The notes under the pieces: model-generated
The model's input: only the letters and a program-made list of their open reading frames with translations
What the model was told of the DNA's origin: nothing
The model's database searches: none
Program-made: the position numbers and the translations under genes
From: Marsupella aquatica
Taxonomy: Eukaryota; Marchantiophyta
DNA length: 64,000 bases
Direction: 5' to 3'
NCBI GenBank assembly: GCA_973895155.1
Contig: OZ316895.1
Location: forward strand, 21,080,001 to 21,144,000
Part shown: positions 33,201 to 43,400 of the stretch, in pieces
Numbering within the stretch: the first letter of the stretch is position 1
Layout: each line of letters starts with the position of its first letter

Positions 33201-35360
33201 ATGGAAGAATACCTATAGTGAATTGAGGGAAGAAAAAATTCAATGTATGAATAGAATAAAGAGACAGGAAATATATTAAAGATATATAGAGAGTAATCAA
33301 GAAGGATAAAGAGAGAGATTGAAGAGACCAAGATTTAAAGAGAATAGAAGAAATCAATTATTGAGCGAGAAAGGGAGGCAAAAAGACTGGCCTTTGTATT
33401 TGCTCTCTAGCCGGACTACACCACCAGTGCGTGGAGCATCGTAGTTCCCTCGTAATTCCAATTCTTCAATCTCTCTCTCCAATTTCCTACAATGTCATTC
33501 ATTCACAGTTTGCCAGACATTATTTGCATGGCCATTTATATGAATTAGCAGTTACACGAGCCAGTGGTTATTCTGACAAACTAACCATCAAATTTCAGGA
33601 ATTTCATCAGAATTGCTTGCCAAGGGCCATGTTTTCCTTACGTTCACAAGGTTCAATGTTGAATGTGATAAGACATAGGATTTCCCTTCTTTGAGTAACG
33701 GAACATAGAGATTTGGAATGTGGCACTAATTAAGGTTTGATTCCTGGTTTCACAAACTTCAATTGCTAGTTCAGAACTGATCCATTGGTTTCGCAGAAGG
33801 CCATTGTGGCATTGATGATGCCAAACACATTTTATTATTATGGTATGTTATCCCATCTATCTCTGAATCTAATATCATTAAATCCTTGACTGAGGCCATG
33901 GATAGCAAGAGGGAGATTAGATAAAACAAATATTAGAGTATACATACAGATCTGTCAAATTAAATCTATGTTCCATACATACAAGGATTTGTCTGCTCTG
34001 ACTTCATGAGACAGTATTTTCAAGACCAACAAGGTGACATATGAATTGCTACTCAGATCTATTTCGGATTTCTTATAGTACAATTCAAAAACCCTGTTTA
34101 TATCTAGATAATTATATCAAGAAACTCCATGGCAAGCATGTTGGCTTTTGTCTTCCTCCCTCTTTGTATGATTTTATTCTAGATCACTACTGACCATGTA
34201 TCTATATGATAAAAACTGAATGACTGGCCATCCCCTACAAGATTCATGCTCAAACATATTCTTTTTCCCTTTCTGTGTGGTTCATTAAGGACATGGATGG
34301 TATCAAATGATGCCTCATTGGTGATGCATTTTGACTAGAGTGACAGCAGATGTGACTATTGGGAACTGAGTAGGAGGAGGAACCTTGGGTCAGAATCTAT
34401 ATTCTAGGTAACTATTAAATGCAAAGAAAGAATAGTGAGAACTAGCAAATTCATTGATATTTCTAGTATAGCTAATACTAGGATGGTGTCCTTGACTACA
34501 AAGGTGTCTATCAAATATGGCTAGATGATGAAAGTGTAAAATTACTGGACTTATGATATATGTTGTAATTCTTTGAGGCCAAAAATGTAGGGTTGCATGA
34601 AAATTTTGACGTAAGTATGACTTAGTTTAAGGTTTAAATTAAAGAAGTACTTATATTCTGAGCTATAAAACCCTATTTCCCACGATCATAAACAAATGGC
34701 ATCAGTCAGAAAATTACGGCCAAGCAAACCGGCAGAACCCCAGAAAGTGACCAATCAAATAAATTTCTAAGTACAGCAAAATCATAGTTATCTGCTTGAA
34801 TGGCTGAATTCAAAGTAATGTGCACCAAGCTTTTAATTCCCTGAAAGAACATCTGAAGAGAAAACAATGCATTTGGATTGATCTGGCCGAGATAAGAATG
34901 TCAAAAGATATTGATTTTTCCTAGCTTTCAATAATCCAGGGAGGAGGGATTTAACAATTTAGGAGCCACAAGATTAATTTGTTACTTAGTATACACATAT
35001 TTTAATCTAAGAATTGGATACAATTAATGGAGGTAGTGAGGATGCATACCTGCTGTCCTCGAGCAACCTAAGGTAGTACTGTTTATGCATGTGAAGGTGA
35101 GTCTCTGACTCCTCTAGAGCTTTCTTCAGATCAATGATCTCAACCAACAAAGACTCCTTATCACGGTGACGAGCAATAATTGGCACCCGACCTTTCCCAA
35201 AGATGGGGGCATTTGCAACAATGTCTTTTGCTACCTTGTCCATGTACAACACCGTTTGTGATGATGTCTCTGCAATGGCCATTGCAATACTTTTCCTCTC
35301 AGGGGCTGGTTCATCAGTTTTCTTGCTTGTAAACCCCAGAGCTGCAAGAATGGCAGCCAT
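30280..35360 (-). CDS. Coiled-coil protein of unknown function
   Basis: Five exons on the minus strand join in phase to 314 residues: 35360-35050, 33486-33392, 31403-31303, 30917-30741, 30540-30280. The ATG at 35360 opens MAAILAALGFTSKK. After a short N-terminal part (about 1-75) the protein is mostly charged heptad-like helix: KESLLVEIIDLKKALEESE, KLEREIEELELRGNY, LEDVVAERKYGELALLRKDL, then ETEVERDTVAAEILRLKILL and EEIERLKKAGEEAQKRMEEL near the end. It finishes with FRKQHPGILLG. I do not recognise the family. The architecture is reminiscent of axonemal or basal-body coiled-coil proteins, which plants with swimming sperm retain, but this is only a guess. Intron 2 needs a GC donor (AAAG|GCCAGT) to keep the frame; all other introns are GT-AG. 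Introns 1-2 are long (about 1.6 and 2.0 kb). Confidence 0.8.
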
Positions 35361-37945
35361 GGTGGCGGCTGGGTTTAGAGATTATTTCCAGTGGGTCAGA
35401 GGAATTTACTTTTGATAGTCTGGAGCCCAACAAACTTCAAACCTGATCTAGCTACCAAATTGCACTTACAGGACTTGCTACCTATCAATGCCTCTTGGTC
35501 AATTAAGAGAGTAAATTAGGTTACTTCCTTAATTAAGACCTGAAACAAAAGAGGCAAGAAGAAACGTTTGACCTCGGTACACAACTCCCCATTTAAGGAA
35601 GTCTTAAATTCCTTACAATGACCAGATCCAGATATCCATTTGACAATGTCAAGCTTCATTTTGCCTGACTAGTGAACTCTTGTATCCCTCTGAACTCTGT
35701 GAGGCAATCTAAAGATGTAATCTCAAGCCTAACTGGTTTTGATGTGGAAAGTTTTATATAGAAAGCCATTAATTATATTGGCCATTTAAAAAGACAGGGG
35801 CCTATAACCAAACTAGCCAGCATTTTAGCATTTTGATTAAAAATTTGAGAATATTTCTATTTAAAACAGACACAGCAAGTTTAGGGAATCTTCAGAATAT
35901 AATGAGGCTCTAGACGCTCTTGTCACAATTGTCTCTCTCTTGGTCCTTCTGTCAATGTGAAAGGAGAAACAAAGGGCTACTGGGGAACCTGTGGGCCTGA
36001 CTGCTGGGGGAAACAAAATGTCCCCTGCAAGGGGGTCATTTCCATGAGACTGACCCAATCTTGTGTGACCCATCATGTGTGACCCCTTTACAAATTAATT
36101 TCAATTGGCAAATTCTTTTCAAGAACTTAATGGAAAGATCCAAGGGGGTTTTAGTTTGAAAAATGTCATATATCACCATCATATGATTAATGTCATACAA
36201 CTTTATCTGAAGTTATTCAGAGGTTCAAAAATCCCAATCCAGCCCACGTGATGTACGATCCTTGATATAATGGCTCCTTTCTGCTCCTTATGACACCCTT
36301 TGCTTTTGGCGAAAATGTGAAAAATTACTGGGAATGATGATGTAGCGCTTCAGTTTGGAGAAAATCTGAAATTCACTGGGAACTCTAATTGATTATGTCC
36401 TCATAGTACCTGACAGTCAGTTGATTTCGATCAGGTTTGTTCTGCTGGACAGTAATTAATAACCAAATATTGGAGTAGTCAAAAGTTAAGTATCGATCCA
36501 CTCGCTGCCCCGTAGGGATGGAGTTGGCACAATGGATTTGTAGGTTTTCTAAGGTGTACGATAATCGTCTAGTAGTGGACATTGAAGCCCCTACGCTGTA
36601 CATCTCACATTCAGGTGACAGTAGGAGGAGAGAAAGATCAATGTGGAGAAAGCAAAGCGTGTCCAGTAGTGTTCAAATTATATGAGTTTGGAGTGGTTTT
36701 ATCCCCACAATTGCTCAAATATGATCGATACCTGACAGACCTCAATAAAATTCATGGTGAACGCCACTTTAAACGAGTGGATCAAGGAGACTCAAATATG
36801 ATCAATGGGTAGGACAGTAAATAAAAAATATGGAAGAAATGCCAACTTTCGAAGATTTACGGTCAGTCCTAGTTCACACAAATTAATAGAGATTTCTGAA
36901 TCACAGATATACACATGCGGCTCCTCGTGTATATTCAGCTTGATTCCTAGATCCCGCTCACTTGACGTGTTAGAAGTGCTGATCATTGCCCATGAAGCAC
37001 AGTGCTGATCCATTGAAGCACACGTATATTATATGCGTAGACATGCCACAGAAGTGGGTGTACGATCACTAGCCGTCCCCTAATCTGGAAGTCCATTCCA
37101 AAACCTTTTAATTTCTCAGCTTCTGTGTTTTGAATCCATTGCTCTAACCCAGCTAGTTTAACGTTTACTCTGTAACAGAAGCACGTACTTCTGCGCGATC
37201 GTTACTTAGTGTTCGGGTACAACAACAAAACAACAACACGCAGTCAGGCAAGGCATCAGCACACAACACCAGACAGGGACTCTAAGCCTGACAGAGCCTT
37301 GCACACACGGTCTCTTGGTGTCCAGTAACAAGGAGACTAGTGTAGAACCAGCAATAAGTGGTCAAGTACGTACTCGACCCTCAATGCAATTCGTCTCAGC
37401 AAGTACCATGATTGCAGCCAAAGCAAAGAGCTACAATCCGAGCCAGAATCCAGCCACATAGCATCCAAATCGCATCACGTACGAAGATTGGCCTGTCGAC
37501 CAGAAACAAAGTCTGGCCGGCGTGCCTTGGGTTCTTCAAATATTGATTCGACCCAGACAGCTACATGCAGTAAAAATACAAACAAACAAAATTGACAAGA
37601 GCAAGGGTCAATGTTGCTAGTTAAACAGGGGCTTCTCTCATTCTTGACACAAAACTTGACAGTTATGAATTTATATTACATTCGCTACGAGAAGAATGGC
37701 AGCCCAGATTGGCAATTATAATGCTAAATTAATATATCGCGCTTCCTACGAATGTAGAGTTGCAAGATTTATTGCTCAAACTACCCATTTTGAAGCGGGT
37801 TTTGAAAATAAGGCTAAATTAATATTTACGCTCCTACAAAAGTGAAGTTGCAAGATTTCTTGCTTGTAGTCCAATTTCAATATATATCTGACGTTATTTC
37901 TTCAGCCCTATGGTCCCCATTGTGTCTCTACTTATGTGGGGTTTC
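35361..37945. other. Intergenic between two minus-strand genes
   Basis: This includes the promoter side of the coiled-coil gene and the 3' side of the decarboxylase gene. No exon chain or motif found on either strand. A 90-bp tandem duplication near its end is listed separately. Confidence 0.5.
37723..37866. repeat. About 90-bp tandem duplication downstream of the decarboxylase
   Basis: GCTAAATTAATAT recurs at 37723 and 37813, each followed by a C/G-containing block ('cgcgcttcctacgaatgtag' versus 'cgctcctacaaaagtg') and by GTTGCAAGATTT. The second copy is partial. It falls in the likely 3' UTR or terminator region of the decarboxylase gene. Confidence 0.75.
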
Positions 37946-40428
37946 CTAGCTGCTTTGGTCCTCAAATGCACCATCCTTTGACAGGTCTAGGATGAACTTA
38001 TCAATCAAATCATGAGTAACATGCTCCATAGCATAAGCATGAACCAGATACCGCCCACTTTCTGTTTCCTTAGAGAGACAGTATTTCTTGACAATCTGGT
38101 CATTTGGTCTTCTAAAAACTACACCCAAGGAGCGACTCCAACGCTGGATCCACAAATCACGATCCTTCAAGTGGGGATGAAGCTTCCCCTCCTTCACCAA
38201 ATCATGCAGCTTCTGCAAGCTCTCGACTAGATAAGTGGCTACGGTCTGCGTATACACTGCCTTCTCCATTAGTTGATCGAACGAGTGACGGGCGAAGTGA
38301 TCCCACAGAATGACACTCGCGAGACCGTTTCGAGAACCGGCGAAGGTAGTGTCAGGCGTTCCGACAACGTTCGGAATTTCGGGAGGCATCAGTTGCAATT
38401 TGCTTTTGGTCATGTAGATGCCCGTTGGGAACGGAGCTCCAATGTATTTGTGAGCACTCATAGCGATGGAGTGAACGACTTCCACATGACTGTAGTCTTT
38501 CTCGGTGGACCCATTCTTCCTCTTGGGCCCTCTCAAGGCGAAGTCGAACTCAGGCACCGTGAGTTCTTTTGGGAACTTGCCGCACGCTTGAGCCATCCTG
38601 AGGAAAGGGATGTACGCTGCACCCAGAGCACCGTCCACATGGATCCAGAAACCATTCCGTTTCACTCTGATCTTACTTCCATTGCTGCCCTTCACTTCTA
38701 TAACACGTTCGAGGAGCCCATATTTATCCAGAATGGGAATCAGCAACTGGGACGCTCTTTCCACATCATCATACGAACCCTTGAAAGTCGTGCCAAAGTT
38801 GAAGCAGATCAGGGGAGGGTACCCTTTCGAAGCGAAGAATTCTACCAACGTCATAAGAGCTTCCACATTCATAGATCCATCAGGATTCGACGGCACTTTC
38901 TCTGGCCAAGTGTCATACCCTTTCAATGGACACTTCGGGTACTTCATGTTTCCATAGGCGTCCTCTTGCGTGGCCTCATCGTAGAACGTGCGAATGTTAA
39001 GGATCACCATGGACTTGTGGAGAGAGTAATGGGAATCCTCAGAAAAGAAGCATATCGGTGTCAGTCGATTGACGTTCGGATCATGTGCAAATCCCCTTCG
39101 TCTTTTATACAGCAGGTGTTTGGGCATCCCGTATTTTGGCGGTGTTAATGTGGATAGCTCCTTGATGCTCTCCTTCTCGCCTAATACTTCGTCCATGAGC
39201 ATGACTTTGCCCTCCAGATAGTCACGTCCATTCCATAGGCCATACAATGTACCCTCCGTGCATCCCATCGAGAGAACAAAGCCCCAATACGAGCTTGGAT
39301 TCTGGGGTCTAGCAGGGCCATTGTCTGCAGCAGATGCCTTTTGGTAGCAGTCGTGAGGCCACTCCGCCCTCCAAAGGGCTGCAAAGTAGTCCAGAACTGC
39401 TCGCTCCATATATTTCGTCTGATTCATATGGTTCCCTGTTAGAAAAGGGTCTCCAACGTTGTTCAACTGCAACGTACAGATAAGAGGCAGAATTTATTAG
39501 AACAAGTAAACAGCAAAAGCCATATCGATTGACATCCTAGCTATACAGCCCACTGAGTTCCAACAAAATCATATCTGCAACGTAAATCATTCAGTAAACA
39601 ATGAGAGAATTTGGACTAATCACTCTCTATTAAAGACGATTCGTGCTAGGTATCTAGCCCACTGAGTTTCAATTTACGAAATCACATCTGCACCCTAAAT
39701 CGTTCAGTAAACATTGAAATATTTCGAGTAATCACTCCATATGGACGATTCATGCTAGCTATGCAGCCTACTGAGTTTCAACAAAAACCATATCTGCACC
39801 CTAAATCGTCCAGTAAATATTGCAAGTATTCCGAGTAATCATTCCATTAAGGAAGATTGATGCTAGCTAGCTATGCAGTCAACTGAATTTCAACAAAATT
39901 ATATCTAGCTGCACGCTAAATCATTCAGTAAACATTGAAAGTATTTCGAGTAATCACTCCATTAAGGACGGAAAAGAAGCCAGCTTCTTCCCTTCAAAAC
40001 CAATGAACGAATGATGCATGCATACGTCAAGGCACGTTTCGGGTTCTCACATGGTTATTCAAGTAGTGCGACAAATGGGTGTACGAGTTCGCCAAATTCG
40101 CTTGAAACCCCAGATAGGTTGACTTGACTGCATCATGATAACGTTTGGATACATCAAGTGCAGACTCATGACGGTTCTTCGAGACAGGAGGACCATCACC
40201 CTGCTGCAGCCGGTACAAATCGTACTGCACCTTGGCCAGTTGTTTGTCATCTAAGTTCCCTGCTGCAACACCTGCATGGTCAAGAAGCTCACTCGGCATT
40301 ACAGCACTGGCATTACGTAGCAGAAGCGGAGTGACTGGATATTCATCTCCTGGGTTCTTCCAGCTCTTCGACAGAAGCTGGCCAGTTCCCGACAGGCAGC
40401 TCAAGCCTTCCTCTCTCAATGTAGCCAT
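37946..40428 (-). CDS. Group II PLP-dependent decarboxylase (histidine/serine decarboxylase-like)
   Basis: Two exons, 40428-40051 and 39466-37946, join in phase to 632 residues; the first in-frame ATG is at 40428. Group II decarboxylases remove the carboxyl group of amino acids such as histidine, serine, tyrosine or glutamate using pyridoxal phosphate. The Schiff-base lysine is K466 in SAHKYIGAPFPTG, the cofactor-nitrogen aspartate is D404 in HVDGALGAAYIPF, the ring-stacking histidine is H272 in SEDSHYSLHK, and the substrate-loop motif NFGTTFKGSYDD is present. The wording of these motifs is nearest to the histidine/serine decarboxylase branch, not to plant tyrosine/tryptophan decarboxylases. 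The protein is longer than plant serine decarboxylases (about 480) because of an N-terminal extension of some 120 residues. No transit peptide is evident. Substrate is not decided from sequence. The intron carries a four-copy tandem repeat. Confidence 0.92.
39535..39969. repeat. Four-copy tandem repeat in the decarboxylase intron
   Basis: Four degenerate units of about 100-112 bp fill most of the 584-bp intron, starting near 39535, 39647, 39749 and 39859. Each unit has the series GCTA(T)GCAGCC, CTGAGTTTCAACAAAA, CATATCTGCACCCTAAATC, TTCAGTAAACATTGAAA, TTCGAGTAATCACTCC, ending with a GGACGATTCATGCTAG block. The copies differ by scattered substitutions and small indels. Confidence 0.9.
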
Positions 40429-40700
40429 CACCCAAGCGGGCACCAGAGCTAGCCTGGATAGTCTGAAACTCTGAGCTCCAAGCTAGTTACTTAGTGATTT
40501 CAACCTGATGTGCAGAAGCAATCAAGTCAGTCCCCTTATATAGCAGAGCTTGAAGGGAATCCTGGTTGAGAGAACCTTCAGATGCCGCTGCTATAGATTC
40601 TGAACTCATCACTACATGTGCATAACTACTTGTTAGATGGAAAAGTGTGTTTTCAGTGCGACTTAATCGGCTTTGGACTCGTTTATGAGTCACTCGATCA

Positions 40701-40850
40701 CTCTACTGGACAAGCTGTCCAACGCCATCTATTACGTACTTAGCTGTTAAAATATTGCAGAAAAAACAGTAGCTCTACTGGACAAGCTGTCAAATTTCAA
40801 CGCCATGTATTACGTACTTAGCTGTTAAAATATTGGAGAAAAAACAGCAG
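40701..40850. repeat. 72-bp tandem duplication upstream of the decarboxylase
   Basis: Two copies (40701-40772 and 40773-40850) begin CTCTACTGGACAAGCTGTC and end AGAAAAAACAG. The second has a few extra bases (AATTTCAA) after GCTGTC. It lies about 270-420 bp before the decarboxylase ATG, in its presumed promoter. Confidence 0.9.
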
Positions 40851-41204
40851 CTCAAAGTTGTCCTCCTTTAGAGCTCGAAACTTGGCCTTACTCAATTTCG
40901 ACGTCTGGAAAATTAGTTTAATTTAAAAGCTCGACTACGAGCTCGTCCCTAGATTTATTTTTCTTAATTAGTTTACACCAGTGACAGCTGCCTTTCAAGA
41001 GCTAAGGGTTACTCATGGGATCCAAATTTCACTATTAACAATAACAATAAATTCTGTCTGAAATTGTGAAGCTAACTCGCACCTTAGAAAAATTGTGGAA
41101 AAAGGGAGATCGAAGGCTTGAACACTTATATATATATATATATAGTTGTGATTTGATAAGTAAACCAGAGAAATTAAATCAAATCCAGCGCAAGGTTCCC
41201 CCTT

Positions 41205-41530
41205 AGGCCCAACCAAGGTAAAGCCTTCGGGCCCTGGAAAATTCTCCTCGCTCTAAGGTGGACTCCTATCATGCACAATGTTTTTGGGTAATAAGTATTA
41301 AAGATATAAGTAAGTTTCAAATTAAATTTCTACCCACCTATGTTTGGAATTCCCCAAATTAAAATGTTTAAATTAATAAAGCCTACCGTTTCCTAAAAAA
41401 ATAGGATTAAAAACCCTAAATTTAATTTCATAAAAATGATACAAAATAATATTTCACTAAATCCAATCTACTTACTTAGGTGTGATAAATCAGAAGAAAT
41501 AAGTGGGGACATTGGGCTCCACCCTAACCC
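41205..41530 (+). repeat. Decayed MITE family A copy
   Basis: The order of phrases (GGGTAATAAGTATTAAAG, a row of 'aaaaaccctaaatttaattt', 'tttcactaaatccaat', 'ataaatcagaagaaataagt', then GGGGACATTGGGCTCC) parallels the copy that begins at 48205 and the one near 59741. Terminal GGGCCC/GGGCTCC blocks match the family's GC-rich ends. It is strongly diverged; ends are approximate. Confidence 0.5.
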
Positions 41531-41721
41531 TTGTTGTGTCAACAATTATGGCAAATGGGAATTCCAGTCAGAGAAAATCTGCCTTCTCCGTGATGTAGAT
41601 TTTATGGAAAACAAAGCTTCCACGTTCAAATGACTATTTTTCAACTTTTTGCTGTAAGTTTCTTTGGTTGGGTGTACGTCCAACAAATCCTTAGAGGAAT
41701 GGAGAAAATTTTTGAAACCCA

Positions 41722-41760
41722 ACATGTAGGTAGTCACTCAGACATGTAGGTAGTCACTCA
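41722..41760. repeat. 20-bp perfect tandem duplication
   Basis: ACATGTAGGTAGTCACTCAG occurs twice in succession, the second copy lacking only the last base in this count. A comparable 20-bp duplication of AGTTTCCAAGAACAAGAA is found at 42433-42471. Confidence 0.9.
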
Positions 41761-42474
41761 GATGTCAGACCACTCTTTTACGACAATTTCCATGGCATTT
41801 GAGGGATCAGATATTATTTTATACACAAGTACAACTAGTCCACATGAATGTTTGTCTGTTGCATGATTTTTGTTCTGGCAGTCAATCAAAACGTTGAAAA
41901 TGTTGCAAATTAAATGAGATATATTGTCATGGAGGGCAAGGCCATGGGCGGGGCCATGGGGGAGTGCAAGATGGGCGATGGCAGCGGGGATGGCAGCTGG
42001 GGCATTGCCGGGGTGCACACACTATATGGAGGGAGATTGACTGATTTTCTCTCACCATTGTTTCTTCCTGCCAACATGAAACACAAGGATGAAGAACAAT
42101 TCAATTGACCCCAAAAGCTGGAAATTCTCTTCTACATGAAAAAACCAAAAACCTCTCATGTCACTATATACTTCTCATGTGCTGGCTTCGCGCAACAAAC
42201 TACTTTATGTATTGGCATAATTACAGTATAATCACTACATGTACCTAGTTGTAGAAGCAAGTATGTCCCATGGTCTCTTTGGGCACCCTTTTTCACTTAA
42301 TCCACAAGTGTCATACATATATACTGACCTTGGAAAGCATTGAGAGCATTTATTAACTTGTTCCCTACTTATTAACTTCAAGTTTTTAAATAGAGTATGG
42401 AGGGGCTTTGGAGTGATCTCCTCTTACTTTAGAGTTTCCAAGAACAAGAAACAGTTTCCAAGAACAAGAATCAA

Positions 42475-42795
42475 ACCCGGGGTCCTCACTTATTTTCTAC
42501 CCATCACGCAAAAGTAATTATAGGGTTTGTTTATTGGGTTGAGAACAATACTTTTAGATTTCTGTAGAAGAACATTAATAGGGTTTTTTAAATACAATTT
42601 TGAGAATTATACGAAAAGATAGGATTTAATAAATAAAAATTAGAAATATTTTTAGAATACTCCAAAAAATAGGGGTAGAAAAACAGTTCCAATTTTTATT
42701 TATATTTTTAAGGTATTTAATAGGTAAAATATCAACCATGTTATGAAAACCCCTCTAGAGTGAGGGCCCTAGGAATCAAACAACCATATATTAAT
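42475..42795 (-). repeat. Decayed MITE family A copy, inverted
   Basis: Starting with CCCGGGGTCCTCACTTATTT and 'ctacccatcacgcaaaag', this reads as the reverse complement of the right end of family A (…AATGGGTCGGAAG…GGACCCCGGG at about 48785-48817). Downstream phrases such as 'tagggttttttaaatacaattttgag' also match in inverted order. The copy ends in TAGAGTGAGGGCCCTAGG near 42760-42775. Confidence 0.6.
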
Positions 42796-43187
42796 ATCTA
42801 GCTTTAATTCTACATGTACACTTCCTAACTCTTCAACTTTGTATCATAGACCAGCTATATATACGTCTAGAGAACCAAGAGTCCTGTAATTATGAAAATT
42901 TCCACCTTCAATTAGATTCCAATGCAGCCCCATATTTAAGTGAGAAAATAATTGTTTACAAAGAATTAATTGGCAACTCAAAGAATGAGTGCAAAGTAAG
43001 GTCCAATACAAGTGTTTACATCACAAGTGACAAGAATTGAGCTCAATTAAGACCTACACCTTTTTTTCCCATAGCTACTTTCTCTATTGTAGCTTTGGAA
43101 TTTTCCTCTAGTTATATTTGTGCTCAACAATGTTGATGCAATGATAAATATATAGTAACCAATCTATTTCATTTGAGTTGTCTTTTG

Positions 43188-43400
43188 ATAGTCCCTAGCG
43201 GACTCACTTCCAAGAAAATGACATATCACATTAATTTGACAAAACATAGAGTCAATTTTATTGGTTCTAAGGGAAGACAAAAAGATTTCTTTAATTTCAA
43301 AATTATAGGGTCTTTTAAATTCAATTTTGAGACTTGTAAAAAAAGATAGTTCTTAAAAACCAAATTTTAAACTATTCCATATTAGCAAGGGTAAAAATCT
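43188..43400 (-). repeat. Partial MITE family B copy, inverted
   Basis: GGACTCACTTCCAAGAAAATGACATATCACATT, TATTGGTTCTAAGGGAAGAC and 'tagggtcttttaaattcaattttgag' are the reverse complement of the right half of the family B element at 48380-48676, in the same order. The opposite end is not recognisable, so this is a truncated or heavily decayed copy. Confidence 0.65.

Noticed and set aside
37100-37165. tRNA-like string on the minus strand (TAGCTGGGTTAGAGCAATGG)
   Set aside because: It resembles a D-arm with box A, but no matching anticodon stem, T-arm (GGTTCGAATCC) or acceptor stem follows. At most a fragment of a tRNA-derived SINE.
38273-39148. 291-codon ORF on the plus strand
   Set aside because: It is the antisense shadow of the decarboxylase exon, which carries all the family motifs on the minus strand.
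41914-42108. Glycine/methionine-rich ORF (EGKAMGGAMGECKMGDGSGDG)
   Set aside because: Both strands are open across a short GC-rich repeat-like stretch; no signal peptide, motif or promoter supports a gene.
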